The translations under genes and the position numbers were made by a program. Shown here piece by piece: positions 8,475 through 18,854 of a stretch of DNA of 57,666 nt. Positions within the stretch are counted from its first letter, which is position 1; each line of letters opens with the position of its first letter. The notes under the pieces were generated by a model. The model saw nothing but the letters and a program-made list of their open reading frames with translations, had not been told where the DNA came from and did not search any database. Source of the DNA: a virus. The stretch covers positions 1 through 57,666 of IMG/VR virus record IMGVR_UViG_3300043466_002594, one strand, 5' to 3'.

Positions 8475-10260
8475 AAGGGTCTATTATTGGGTCAGCTACA
8501 TTATTTAATAGTAAATAGTTTGTACCTTCAGGTATCAATCTAAAAATTATATTTTTAAATGGATGATGTTTTCCATTTAGGAATGGTTGGTCAACTCCAA
8601 TTCCATCAGAATCAATATATCCATATTCGTATATATCTCTCCAAATAAATAAATTTCTGTTTTCGGAAAAATATGCCCAATTAGGAATCCCTTCTACATT
8701 AGTCACCTCACTTTCCTCTATATAATCTGAGAAAGCTCTAATTCTGATATTATGTAAGGGATTATAATAATAACCAGGATGGTAATAATTTTCTTGGTCA
8801 ATAAAAACTGAAACTGAAAAATTATTTTGGTTGAACGTTAGTTTATGATATATACTAGAGATAACTCTTTCCGTTTGTTCATAATCATTCCACTCACATA
8901 AATCCCCATCAATAGTATCTCCAACACTCAATGGCTCTGTATAAATAAAATTATAAGGAACTCCGGCAGGATTGATTCCATAAGGAGATAAATTCATATA
9001 TGAATTAGTAGATAAATTTGAGTTAGAATTAGACGAAGACCACCACGTAGTCGGTATTTTGGTTACTGGGTCTAATGGTAAATTAAATTCATATCCGGTT
9101 TTAACCTCATTCATCCATCCGAAATAACCTCTCCAAATTACAGTATAAAATAATTCAGAAACAGGTCTTTTTTGATTATCAGTTAAATTTGATATATTGA
9201 TATCTTCATTAAAACTAAGTGTGAAAGATTGAGAACCCTCTTTAATTGAAAATCTTTTAATGTTATTAGGAGTTAAAGTTTTTCTTTCTAGTTTTGAATT
9301 ATTTTTAAACACATTTTCTTCGAATCCTGCTTTAGCGATTATAGCGTCATTAGGATTTGTTAAAATTTTATTTCTCCTTATATAATATTTTGAAGTGGTT
9401 TCAGTTAAATTAGTATCTAATATTACTCGTTTTGCGGTTCCAGTAGTTCCTTCATTGAAGGAGGTCCCTAAAAATCCAGGATTCAATACGTTAAAAATGT
9501 AACCATCGGTATTAAACAATCCATCACCCACTGAATAAACTTGAAATGTATTCGTGGGACCTGTAGTTGTACTGTAATTAAAATTTAGTGTTACGTACTC
9601 ACCCACATTTAAACCATGTTTAAATGGACAAACAAATGAAACAAGTCCTTTACCACCCTCATCTGTAAGTCTTATAACAAATGGTATACCATCTCCTGAA
9701 TTCCAATTTAAAGTATATTTTATTCCTTTATCGGAAATAACAGCACTAAGGGCTTTATTATAGTTATTTTCAAACGCATAACTAACATAAAAAGTCCAAT
9801 TATATGAATTAGCACTTAATGTTTGAAATCTTAAATGATAATTAGGCGGAATTGATGAATCGGGTTGCGTATATCCTGATATATTATAATCGTTTCTTAT
9901 AAAATCAAATTCGGTGTACTGAGGAAACCCTGCCCATGAAGCGTTACCTGTCGCACAAAAGTTTGAAGCATCGCTTTGAGCGTTAATATAATATAAATTA
10001 TTTCTAAATGGTTCATAAGTTGATGTTCCAGTATATGCGTTTTTAAAAACAAATAAAAATTTTGAACTTGGTCTAAAATTAGTTGATTTTTGTCTCTCGT
10101 TATCAAATAATTGTTGTAAATTCAAATCAATATTTTTATCATATTCAACAATCTGTTTTGTACTCTGTACAAAAGGTATTTTAAAACCTAAATCGGAATT
10201 AGTCGCCGATTTATATCTTAATGACCCTAAAACTAATCTTATTTCTTTATTATTACCCAT
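8467..10260 (-). CDS. Large structural protein of baseplate operon, unknown
   Basis: 597 residues, rich in Asn, Tyr and Ser, beta-rich, with no membrane segment and no catalytic motif that I can recognise. Its C-terminal third contains tryptophan- and tyrosine-rich loops (YHPGYYYNPL, WRDIYEYGYIDSDG), typical of fibre-like proteins. The start overlaps the stop of the 1852-residue gene by one base (TAATG). The role is inferred from its place between gp6 and the gp7-like gene. Confidence 0.5.
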   Translation of the reverse strand: MGNNKEIRLVLGSLRYKSATNSDLGFKIPFVQSTKQIVEYDKNIDLNLQQLFDNERQKSTNFRPSSKFLFVFKNAYTGTSTYEPFRNNLYYINAQSDASNFCATGNASWAGFPQYTEFDFIRNDYNISGYTQPDSSIPPNYHLRFQTLSANSYNWTFYVSYAFENNYNKALSAVISDKGIKYTLNWNSGDGIPFVIRLTDEGGKGLVSFVCPFKHGLNVGEYVTLNFNYSTTTGPTNTFQVYSVGDGLFNTDGYIFNVLNPGFLGTSFNEGTTGTAKRVILDTNLTETTSKYYIRRNKILTNPNDAIIAKAGFEENVFKNNSKLERKTLTPNNIKRFSIKEGSQSFTLSFNEDINISNLTDNQKRPVSELFYTVIWRGYFGWMNEVKTGYEFNLPLDPVTKIPTTWWSSSNSNSNLSTNSYMNLSPYGINPAGVPYNFIYTEPLSVGDTIDGDLCEWNDYEQTERVISSIYHKLTFNQNNFSVSVFIDQENYYHPGYYYNPLHNIRIRAFSDYIEESEVTNVEGIPNWAYFSENRNLFIWRDIYEYGYIDSDGIGVDQPFLNGKHHPFKNIIFRLIPEGTNYLLLNNVADPIIDPCE

Positions 10261-13200
10261 TAAAGTTCAATTTTATCTGTAGAAACCCATTTAGTTAAAA
10301 ATCTATCAAAGGCACTGTTACCTCTATTTAAACCAAAATAAAAATAATAAGGTCCAGAAGGAGTAATAATTCTTCCAGTATAATTCTGAGTATTAAGACT
10401 ATAATCAGGTTTAAATTCAACACTCTGTATATCATACACTCCTCCAGCGGTTGGTGGATATGCACTTATTTCTCCTGAAACCACATTGTATATATAACCA
10501 CCATGAAATCCATATACAGAATCATCAACCGGTTGCATAAAACCAGAATTTAACCTATCCATTCCTTGATATGGGGATGTAAAAAAGTAGTCAGCATTTG
10601 TCCACCAATCATTTCTTTGGTCTCCAAAAATACTATCCGGGTCGGGGGTCTCGTCTTTACCTCTATTTTCAATAATATACCATTGATAAAAAGGAACTGT
10701 TTGTGTAAATATTGGTAAATTTTCATAGGTACAATCATTATATGTGCCACCACTCGAACTTGTTAAAAATCTATGAGGTGATAACCAATCTCTAAATTCA
10801 AAATCTTGTTTATAAAAAACTCCAAAGACGTTAAACTTTGAACTAGACGGGTTCAAATAAACATACCCATTAGGTGCCGCCGGAATTGCATTTGGTTCCG
10901 GGTCAAAATATTCATCTTCGTCGTAATTGAAAACTCCCATTTGTGAATTTATTGCAAGCATTTGTGCATAATCTCCATCAACTTTATTATACCCACGAGA
11001 AAACATTCGTCTAACAGGGTCTAACACAACACTAGTTACCGAAGCAGCGGCAGTGCCAACTCCGGGTATTGTTGAAAGAAGTATGGGGCCGGCCTGTGCT
11101 AAAATTTCACCAATTAAAGATTGACTAATTAACCTACCTAAAATAAATTGATTTAATAAATCAGAGACATCCTGAAATGATGTATGATTTAGTTTATTAA
11201 CGATATATCCTTGGTATTCATCACTTTGGATTAACTCCTCACTATATTTTGTTCTAGGACCCAAATCAATTACTGTAGTCGGAAACAATAAGTTTTTATA
11301 ATTAGGTTTTTTAGAATTCGAGCCACTTCCAAAATTTGTTGGACTTGCTTTACCAATAAATCCAACATTATTTTGATATGGTGCGGAACGATAATAAATA
11401 TAATTGTTATCGAAATTTATAAAAACAACATCGGGACATAAACAAGGATATTTTGTATTTGATGGTGTGTCATTTGGGCCAGTAGTAATTACTTTACTAT
11501 TCATAGGAAACATATATAGTGTCCCATTAATCCAATAGTTTGTAAAAATATGTCCATATATATTAAGACAGGCCGCTATTGAAACTCTCATTCTACCATA
11601 CCATTCAACAATTAATCTCAAATCTAAAAATAAACTAATAATCGGTTTTGTTACAAGTTTATAACAACCATTCTCTAAAATAGTGTCTTCATGGTTAGGT
11701 CCGTTGTAATAACAATCATCATCAGGTGGGGCAATTATTAAACTACCTGTATTTTCATCATATTGATAACATCTCAAAGGGATTAAACCATCACATGAAA
11801 ATGTTTCTCCCGCACCAGACAAAGTAGAGTTTCCTGATAAATCAATTTCAGAAGGATTAATAATTTCATCCGAACCCCCTATACCTGAAGATTGAACATA
11901 CCCATTATCATCAACTTCAAATAGAGTGAAATATTGATTAGCATGTAAAGCATATGACATATTACCATTTAACTGCTCAACACTACTTGTCGGCAATCTA
12001 TCACCCCTCATAATAATTCTATTTGAGCTTGTCATGTTAACAGTATATGAGTTAGGTGACATAGATAATGAAGACTTATAAGAATAAGAATAATATTCTG
12101 ATGTAATATTTCCGACTTCACACACCCAAAGACCCAACGCGGTTCTACTAGGTTGGTATTCGGAAGCATCTAAATACATATGAGCAGCACCTTCAATAAC
12201 CTCATTTCTAAAATAACCTCTATTTCTATAAGTCAATCCACCACCTCCATCAGGAAAAGAATTAGGTTGATTAAATGCAATATTACTATTTAAAGTAGAA
12301 TCTGAGGGATAAACAGATTTACATCCACTAATTAATCCATTAACATCAACATTAATTGGAGTCCAAATCGCGCCAGTGTTTGCAAAAAATTCTCTAGTGA
12401 ACCAATTATTATCATTTATTTTGAGCCCATATGGGAATCCTCCTTGTATTGCGTTAACGTTACCGGTTATGACATCACTAATATCCCCTCTAATGTAATA
12501 TGATGTAGCCGTTGTTGTATATTGTCGGTACATTGCCTCATCAGGAGAAAAACTATACGAAGGGTAAAATAAATATTGATTAGAATAAGTATCAGGTAAA
12601 GAATTATCATTCATTGTAATTCCATGTCTAACATTCCTGAATCCTCCCTGAATTGGTATATTTAATTTAAACTGTCCCTCAATAATCAAGTCTGAATTAT
12701 CACCATAGTTAGGATACCCAAACAATGCATTTAAATCATATGAACATGTTTGTCTTGAACTATACGGGTCAACTCCTCTAACCAAAAAGACCACTCCAAA
12801 ATTTTGAGAATCTTCTAAACATCTAAGAAAATTTAAAGGTGTGAATGTTGTACTAGGAAATGGGTCTCCTGGCGGGAATATCGCTCCAGAATCTGGGTCA
12901 TAGTATAATAATGTTGAGTTATTTGAATCCGCACCAAATGCCGCGTCAAAAAATAAATCATGTACTATATCCATATAACTACCAAATATTCTATTTGATA
13001 TTTGTGAATTAAAGTTTGATAAATTATAAAAATCTAAAACTGTAACTCCTGTTATGACTTGAAAATATTCAATGTCACTCGGAAACTTGTAGAAATTTTG
13101 ACCATCCCCTAAATCTCCTGTAGAACCTGTTATCGTATAAGTAACACTCTGATTATTAGCATTTACAGGATTTGTATAATTAACCGTCACAACTCTTTCA

Positions 13201-15818
13201 AAGTGACTTATTTCTCCTTCTGAATTAAATACGGGTGTTCCTAAAGTTTCTCCGGTTACCGCAGTATTACCAAATTGTGTTGTAGTCGAGGACAAATCCT
13301 CTAAATTTCTATCCTGAGAATATTTTTTTTCTACCGGTGTAAATATTTTACCTGATGTGAATTGACCTAATTGATTTGATTTAACAAGTAATATTACCAC
13401 ATTGTCTTGGTGATAATCATTTACAGAATTATCAGGATGGTCAGTCGCAAACCTAACTTTAATCCTATTAAAACCTGAACCAGGATTATTAGATGAACTC
13501 TGGAAATATTTAGCCTTTGTATTAATAACGTTCATTCTTTCAAAAAACGGTAAGCTAGTTGTAAATATTTTCCACTCATCAACCCCATTTACATCGGTTC
13601 CAGGTTGCCCATCGTTAGATATTATAGTCAACATTTGTGGGGCGTGATAAATATTACTAGGTGAATTTGGAACATAAGGGGCCCCGCTAGCCAATCCTCC
13701 CAAATAAACCGATATATTTGTATCAACAATTTCTTCCCCAAGAGCCGGAGTTCTTGAACATAACCATTTCGAAGGTGAGAATAAATCAGCCAATAAGCTA
13801 GTTCCTCCAACTTGCTCTAAAGCTGTTAATAATTCAGGAAAACCAAGTTCTCCTAAACCAACTTGGTCACCACCTCCAATCTCACTATCCCCACAATCGC
13901 AAAAAGTACAATCAGGATACGTAAACGCCGGAACTTTGAAGCTACTGCTTCGGCATGCATTTTCTAATTTATCCGCAGCTTGACTAATTGGATTACAAAG
14001 TATATCAAACGGAACTGCTAAAGTGTCAAAAACAAATCCTAAAAGAGGTATTTGGCCCATAGTATATAAAACATTTGCAATTCCACATACAATTGTTTCT
14101 AAAGCCTTCACAACGAACCAAAGTATACAAACTACTAAAACTAATATATGTAAAATTAATACGGTTTTTACTATACCTGAAACTAAAATACCTAATATTA
14201 AAGTTATAATTAAATAAAATATATTGTTATTTTTTTGCCCATCGTTAGCAGGAAATGTGTTAGTAGTTGACTCACATTTATCATCTAATATATCTTTTAT
14301 TGCCAAATATTTGTAATCACTTCGGTTTGCGGTTCTATATTCAGTTAATAATTGTGAAATTGTATAAACTTTACCATGATTAAACTCGAAAAATCTATCT
14401 TGACATCTAATCGCCTCGCTAATCATTGAATTTGAATCGGGACCCGCACCATAATCATCCCAATTTATACTAAAAGCGTAAGATGATTTTACTTGCCGAT
14501 AAGAGTCACTATTTACAAAATTAATATCAGGAGGTTGACAAACACCAACGACCGCATCAACATAAGTTAGTACAAAATCAGAAATTGAACCTGGCGATTC
14601 AGGATTAAAAATAGCAGGGTCATTTTCAGGATTACTAGTCCAACCCCACTCTTTAATGTTTGGCACTAAATAATTACCTCTAATAATTTTTCCACTTATT
14701 GTATTTGGTTGCTGCCACCTAACATTAAACCTATACTTTCCTTTAGTTGGTACTCCAATGTTCGGGTCTAAAGAAAGTATTCTATCACCAAATTCATCTG
14801 TAATGACATAATCTAAATTCATTGGGATATCGATTAACCATGTCCCATTTTCGTCAATACACTTTCCTCCGTTTTCTAGTGAATACTCTTCCAGTAACGG
14901 TCTACCTAATGTATCTATTTGAATAGTTTGCCTAATTGAACGTATTTCTCCAGGTCCTGTCGTGAGTGAACATAAATTACCGATTTTTTTATCAACTTTA
15001 CATTTTCTCTTGATTATCCTTTTTTCATCGTTAGAAAAAATTGACCCCATAAAAATAGAAGCAGGTTCAATTTTAATTCCAAATTCTTGTTGTAAATCAA
15101 AATCAATTCTGGTAATACCCAAATAACATATTTCAGGTTGTCCCCATAAAGGAACCACCTCAACTGTTCTGTTCGACTGTTTTATTTGTGGTAATTCATT
15201 TAAATTAGTCGATGACCTAAATCTCGTTCCATTTAATTGTGGCTCAGTCGCTAAATTTAATCTTATAAAATCCTGTGGTGATAATGAAAATTCTCCAATA
15301 TCAGATAAATCAACATCCATGTGAACCGTTTGTGGTCCAACCGGAACTCCAAAAATCATAAAATCACCACTTTCATTAGTTTTTGATGTAAATTTGTAAT
15401 ATTTGTCAAAAACCTCAATCAGTGATTGATTTAATAGAACATCCTCTCTCGATGGAAAAGTCCCTGTAGGTGTGTGCCCCCCATGTGAAACTTCATATGG
15501 TAACAAATTATACCTGTATCCTTCATCATTTAAATCGTTTAATGTTTTGTATGGATATAACTCAGAAATAATTGGATTTAATTCATCATCTAAGGATAGC
15601 GGAATGAATATAGATACTTTAGCATTAGGTATTCCTAATCCATTGTTTGCCGTAACTCTACCGACCAAAACTCCATAGTCGGAGCATTGTCTAGTGTAAA
15701 TCTGACTTTGTAATATTTTAAGAGATAAAATCTCTAATGCCTCAAAGTCCTGTTCTAATAATACATTAACCGCTTTATCAACTCCAACTTGAGTTCTTAT
15801 TCTGTATGAATTCGACAT
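10260..15818 (-). CDS. Giant virion protein with carboxypeptidase-regulatory-like domain and hydrophobic helices
   Basis: 1852 residues. Residues about 45-175 look like a carboxypeptidase regulatory-like (Cna B-type) beta-sandwich: GVLVGRVTANNGLGIPNAKV, then KTNESGDFMIFGVPVGP. Residues about 530-600 form an uninterrupted hydrophobic block of two to three predicted helices (IITLILGILVSGI, VLILHILVLVVCILWFVV), followed by a Cys-rich turn (CTFCDCGD, near residue 635). A second apolar Gly/Ala-rich segment lies at about 1570-1600 (GPILLSTIPGVGTAAASV). The rest is beta-rich. A TATTTAT element lies 14 nt upstream of the ATG. Its place directly downstream of gp6 suggests a baseplate or fibre component. 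The hydrophobic block is unusual in a virion protein and could insert into a host membrane; that is inference. Confidence 0.6.
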   Translation of the reverse strand: MSNSYRIRTQVGVDKAVNVLLEQDFEALEILSLKILQSQIYTRQCSDYGVLVGRVTANNGLGIPNAKVSIFIPLSLDDELNPIISELYPYKTLNDLNDEGYRYNLLPYEVSHGGHTPTGTFPSREDVLLNQSLIEVFDKYYKFTSKTNESGDFMIFGVPVGPQTVHMDVDLSDIGEFSLSPQDFIRLNLATEPQLNGTRFRSSTNLNELPQIKQSNRTVEVVPLWGQPEICYLGITRIDFDLQQEFGIKIEPASIFMGSIFSNDEKRIIKRKCKVDKKIGNLCSLTTGPGEIRSIRQTIQIDTLGRPLLEEYSLENGGKCIDENGTWLIDIPMNLDYVITDEFGDRILSLDPNIGVPTKGKYRFNVRWQQPNTISGKIIRGNYLVPNIKEWGWTSNPENDPAIFNPESPGSISDFVLTYVDAVVGVCQPPDINFVNSDSYRQVKSSYAFSINWDDYGAGPDSNSMISEAIRCQDRFFEFNHGKVYTISQLLTEYRTANRSDYKYLAIKDILDDKCESTTNTFPANDGQKNNNIFYLIITLILGILVSGIVKTVLILHILVLVVCILWFVVKALETIVCGIANVLYTMGQIPLLGFVFDTLAVPFDILCNPISQAADKLENACRSSSFKVPAFTYPDCTFCDCGDSEIGGGDQVGLGELGFPELLTALEQVGGTSLLADLFSPSKWLCSRTPALGEEIVDTNISVYLGGLASGAPYVPNSPSNIYHAPQMLTIISNDGQPGTDVNGVDEWKIFTTSLPFFERMNVINTKAKYFQSSSNNPGSGFNRIKVRFATDHPDNSVNDYHQDNVVILLVKSNQLGQFTSGKIFTPVEKKYSQDRNLEDLSSTTTQFGNTAVTGETLGTPVFNSEGEISHFERVVTVNYTNPVNANNQSVTYTITGSTGDLGDGQNFYKFPSDIEYFQVITGVTVLDFYNLSNFNSQISNRIFGSYMDIVHDLFFDAAFGADSNNSTLLYYDPDSGAIFPPGDPFPSTTFTPLNFLRCLEDSQNFGVVFLVRGVDPYSSRQTCSYDLNALFGYPNYGDNSDLIIEGQFKLNIPIQGGFRNVRHGITMNDNSLPDTYSNQYLFYPSYSFSPDEAMYRQYTTTATSYYIRGDISDVITGNVNAIQGGFPYGLKINDNNWFTREFFANTGAIWTPINVDVNGLISGCKSVYPSDSTLNSNIAFNQPNSFPDGGGGLTYRNRGYFRNEVIEGAAHMYLDASEYQPSRTALGLWVCEVGNITSEYYSYSYKSSLSMSPNSYTVNMTSSNRIIMRGDRLPTSSVEQLNGNMSYALHANQYFTLFEVDDNGYVQSSGIGGSDEIINPSEIDLSGNSTLSGAGETFSCDGLIPLRCYQYDENTGSLIIAPPDDDCYYNGPNHEDTILENGCYKLVTKPIISLFLDLRLIVEWYGRMRVSIAACLNIYGHIFTNYWINGTLYMFPMNSKVITTGPNDTPSNTKYPCLCPDVVFINFDNNYIYYRSAPYQNNVGFIGKASPTNFGSGSNSKKPNYKNLLFPTTVIDLGPRTKYSEELIQSDEYQGYIVNKLNHTSFQDVSDLLNQFILGRLISQSLIGEILAQAGPILLSTIPGVGTAAASVTSVVLDPVRRMFSRGYNKVDGDYAQMLAINSQMGVFNYDEDEYFDPEPNAIPAAPNGYVYLNPSSSKFNVFGVFYKQDFEFRDWLSPHRFLTSSSGGTYNDCTYENLPIFTQTVPFYQWYIIENRGKDETPDPDSIFGDQRNDWWTNADYFFTSPYQGMDRLNSGFMQPVDDSVYGFHGGYIYNVVSGEISAYPPTAGGVYDIQSVEFKPDYSLNTQNYTGRIITPSGPYYFYFGLNRGNSAFDRFLTKWVSTDKIEL

Positions 15819-15832
15819 GAAAAACCTTTTTT

Positions 15833-15839
15833 ATAAATA
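15833..15839 (-). promoter_or_regulatory. TATTTAT element, candidate phage promoter
   Basis: Minus-strand AACTATTTATAAAAAAGG, 14 nt upstream of the 1852-residue virion gene. A second copy lies further back at 15881-15887. Confidence 0.5.
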
Positions 15840-15892
15840 GTTTATTTGCTATTTTCAAAAAAAGATAGACCATTATTTAGATAAATAAATTA

Positions 15893-17731
15893 TCAAGAAA
15901 AATTAACCGTAGAAAGGTTCTTAACTCTGATATTAATATCTTTACCTGGAAATCTAATTTGGTAAATTTGATTTGGTTCCGCAAATATTGTGTCATCCAC
16001 TAATTCAATCTGTTTTGTGTCCGAATCTAAGTATCTTTGGGATGTTTGTGACGATGAATATTGTCCTCCAATTTTATTAAAAACTAAAATATCAGATATG
16101 GATAACACCCCATTTTCGCTTTGAATTAATCTACGTATTTCTGATACGTTAACATTTTGTCCCATTTGCATGTTAGTAGGGTCAAAATAATCCGAAACTA
16201 AATTTATAATAGAAGAAATTACAACTCCTTGGTTTTGAGTTGAATCTAACACAACATCTATAGTTAATGATAAATCAATCACATTAGCCGTTTCAACTGA
16301 AATATAATCATTAATCATTCTGTAGTTTGACAAATAATTGGCGACATTACTTTTCAAAGTGTTTGATATTATCTCAGTTAATTTGCCCGAATCATCATAA
16401 GATAACATTTTAATTTTTATCTTATTATTTTCTTCGGTTATTGATACTTTCGCAGGTGCTCCATATTGTGACGGCATTGTCCTTATTATTGACTCATAGT
16501 CATTAACAGTAACCGCTCTGTTTTGGGCGGCGAAGTTAAATGAAACATAATTTCTAACCTCTTCGGTAGTTGGTGCTGGTGCTCCCCCAATAGCCGCAGT
16601 AACATTAATACACCTTAATGAATTTACAACATTATTATTTACAGATTCTGAAGGACCATTAACAAAGAATGAAACCGTACCTATTTGTGTTATAACATTT
16701 ACCCCTAAGTTACTTGTAGACCCACCCCCAATTCTATACTGAACAAACATAGTGGTATTTGCTTTTAAGGTACTACCTAACGCAAAATTATTTGAGTATT
16801 TGTACAGGTCTAATTTATAACCATTTCTAGCAAATTCTCTTAATTGTTCATCCGCAGATTGACTACCTCCACCGAAAGTCATTTTTAAAAACCCTTCAGG
16901 TGTATATTCAGTTATAAATTTGTTATTAGTTACCACATATTTTCCAACCTTAATACCTGGTCTATCTGAAGTTTTAGTTGGGTCCTCTACAAAAACTCTG
17001 TCCTCAATTAAGGCCTTAACCTCATACCATCTTATATCATTGTTTAAAAATTCTTGAGCCGAAGGAATATTAGCATATTGAGTGCCATCTTTAAGTATAA
17101 CACTTGTGATACCTAATACATTTTTTTCAGGTAAAAACAATTCAAAAAATGGTTTCACGTCATTTGGTGTGACAACTTTTTTAAACACTTTAGTAACACC
17201 ATTAACAACCGTTTCTCTTTTTACTATTGTATAGTTGATTAATTTATTATTCGAATCAAATACCGGAATCTTTAATCTATTTGGAAATCCGTCTCCGCTA
17301 ATTGGAGATGAAAAATCAATATCGTATACTGTTTCAAAAACTTGACCTCCTCCGTTAACTTGAGCACCTCTTCTTAAAATACCACAATATCTCAAATCCT
17401 CTTTATCTCCAAAAGCCGGTACCGTAATTGAAAAGTCAACTAGTGCTACAGATGGCCTCTGTCCTGGAATTTTTAAACCGTAGGTTCTGGCAATGTTATA
17501 TATTGATGACCTTTGTTGTGCGTACTGAAGAACAGTTTCTTGTATACTTCTATCAATATTAAATTGTAAGTTATCCGTAACAGCCGCGTTCAAGTCTAAT
17601 AAAGCAGAAAAAACTGAAGCGTCATTAAAATTACTTACTAAATCAGGATAATATGTTTGTGTGAAATTTATTAATTCAGTCCTAATCGACTGAAAATCTC
17701 TTGTAGTATACGATATTTTTTTATTTGCCAT
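15893..17731 (-). CDS. 6: Baseplate wedge protein gp6-like (baseplate J family)
   Basis: 612 residues (T4 gp6 is 660). The N-terminus YTTRDFQSIRTELINF, then FNDASVFSALLDLNAAVTDNL, is the standard opening of gp6/baseplate-J proteins in T4-like phages. The middle has NRAVTVNDYESIIRTMP, and the C-terminal region has QNVNVSEIRRLIQSENGV, both typical of this family. The gene follows gp25 after 5 nt, the usual gp25-gp6 order. In the virion gp6 dimers form the continuous ring that ties the baseplate wedges together. Confidence 0.88.
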   Translation of the reverse strand: MANKKISYTTRDFQSIRTELINFTQTYYPDLVSNFNDASVFSALLDLNAAVTDNLQFNIDRSIQETVLQYAQQRSSIYNIARTYGLKIPGQRPSVALVDFSITVPAFGDKEDLRYCGILRRGAQVNGGGQVFETVYDIDFSSPISGDGFPNRLKIPVFDSNNKLINYTIVKRETVVNGVTKVFKKVVTPNDVKPFFELFLPEKNVLGITSVILKDGTQYANIPSAQEFLNNDIRWYEVKALIEDRVFVEDPTKTSDRPGIKVGKYVVTNNKFITEYTPEGFLKMTFGGGSQSADEQLREFARNGYKLDLYKYSNNFALGSTLKANTTMFVQYRIGGGSTSNLGVNVITQIGTVSFFVNGPSESVNNNVVNSLRCINVTAAIGGAPAPTTEEVRNYVSFNFAAQNRAVTVNDYESIIRTMPSQYGAPAKVSITEENNKIKIKMLSYDDSGKLTEIISNTLKSNVANYLSNYRMINDYISVETANVIDLSLTIDVVLDSTQNQGVVISSIINLVSDYFDPTNMQMGQNVNVSEIRRLIQSENGVLSISDILVFNKIGGQYSSSQTSQRYLDSDTKQIELVDDTIFAEPNQIYQIRFPGKDINIRVKNLSTVNFS

Positions 17732-17736
17732 AACTT

Positions 17737-18183
17737 TTAAATATTAATAATAACGAAATCGCTAGCATTAAAAACATCGTTATTAATTTTATAGTCAATT
17801 TTTATCTTAGCGGTATGTTCTAATGTTCCAATTCCCGGCACTCTAAATACTCTTTCATCATTATCATTAATATATGAACCTTTATCCTCATCATCACTAG
17901 ACGCAGGTTTGATATCTATTTTAGTTATTGTAATACCGGGTATATATTCCGATACAGTATCTCTAATTTCCGCTTCAATATCGGAAAAAGTAGGGCCGTC
18001 CAATGGTTCAAATAAATATTCATACAATCTTGTCCCAAAATCAGGTAAAAAATACCTAGTTCCTTTTCTTGTTAATAATAAATGAACCAAATCAGTTCTT
18101 ATCTCTTCATCATTAGTTGTTGATAAATCAAAATAAGTTCCGTTGAAAGAATCTCTGAATGGGAAATTTATACCGTATGTCAT
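17737..18183 (-). CDS. 25: Baseplate wedge protein gp25-like (GPW/gp25 family)
   Basis: 148 residues. It carries the family signature: an N-terminal INFPFRDS, the core LLTRKGTRYFLPDFGTRL followed by YEYLFEPLD, and then a FSDIEAEIRDTV helix. The protein belongs to the small sheath-initiator family found in contractile tails and T6SS. It lies 5 nt upstream of gp6. A TATTTAT element sits 17 nt before the ATG, touching the end of the upstream gene. Confidence 0.92.
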   Translation of the reverse strand: MTYGINFPFRDSFNGTYFDLSTTNDEEIRTDLVHLLLTRKGTRYFLPDFGTRLYEYLFEPLDGPTFSDIEAEIRDTVSEYIPGITITKIDIKPASSDDEDKGSYINDNDERVFRVPGIGTLEHTAKIKIDYKINNDVFNASDFVIINI

Positions 18184-18200
18184 TGTGTGTATATTTTATA

Positions 18201-18207
18201 ATAAATA
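18201..18207 (-). promoter_or_regulatory. TATTTAT element, candidate phage promoter
   Basis: Minus-strand AATAATATTTATTATAAAA, 17 nt upstream of the gp25 gene, inside the operon. Confidence 0.45.
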
Positions 18208-18831
18208 TTATTCGGTCGATTTTATATTATAATAATAACAATCCCCATCTTCGGCCACCCATCTATCGGATAAAGTTTCAACTGATGGTAAATCAGTGTC
18301 AACTTTAATCTCTTTTGGTTCTATTGGGAATTTGTTTGTTACCCAATTTGAATCTTTCCAATAAATTCTATTATTGGGTTGACATAAAAGATATCCGTCG
18401 TCACCAATTAAAATGTGTCCACACTTATAATCTGAGGGTTCATCAGAATATGGATTTCTGTACCAATCTACTGTCATAAGATATGTCGCCCAAATTTTTA
18501 ACCCGTCTCTCAAAACAACCTGACACCTTTTTTCATATAAATAATCATAAGTGGTTACGGTTACATTTTCAGAAAAACAATCCCAAAGTTGTTTAAAGTG
18601 GAACGGTATGTCGTTAGTCGGTTCTTTCATGAATATTTCAGAAATTGGGACTCTCGACCTCATCATACCATAATCAGTCATTACGTGAAATGTCAATATT
18701 TTTCCAGCAACTGACTGTATTGCAAAGGCATATGCTTTGTGAAATTTATCATCATCTTCAGGATTTTTTGTAAAATGTGAAACCCTAACTAAACACTTAA
18801 ACAATTCAATATTTTCATTATATACGGCCAT
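18208..18831 (-). CDS. Conserved-looking protein of unknown function, first gene of the baseplate operon
   Basis: 207 residues, soluble, with no signal peptide. It contains FHVMTDYGMMRSRVPI and an aromatic-rich central part (ATYLMTVDWYRNPYSDEP), and I cannot assign a family. The arrangement upstream is informative: the NrdA terminator lies at 18855-18874, then a TATTTAT element at 18836-18842, and the ATG follows after only 4 nt. It is therefore the first gene of the baseplate transcript, and its mRNA may be nearly leaderless. Confidence 0.6.
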   Translation of the reverse strand: MAVYNENIELFKCLVRVSHFTKNPEDDDKFHKAYAFAIQSVAGKILTFHVMTDYGMMRSRVPISEIFMKEPTNDIPFHFKQLWDCFSENVTVTTYDYLYEKRCQVVLRDGLKIWATYLMTVDWYRNPYSDEPSDYKCGHILIGDDGYLLCQPNNRIYWKDSNWVTNKFPIEPKEIKVDTDLPSVETLSDRWVAEDGDCYYYNIKSTE

Positions 18832-18835
18832 ATTA

Positions 18836-18842
18836 ATAAATA
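18836..18842 (-). promoter_or_regulatory. TATTTAT element, candidate promoter of the baseplate operon
   Basis: Minus-strand AAGATATTTATTAATATG: the ATG follows after 4 nt. It lies just downstream of the nrdA terminator, where a new promoter is needed. Confidence 0.6.
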
Positions 18843-18854
18843 TCTTAAATAAAA

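Noticed and set aside
15832-15839. TATAAATA on the plus strand as a T4-type late promoter
   Set aside because: It and similar plus-strand copies point away from the minus-strand genes they precede. The consistent sense-strand motif is TATTTAT.
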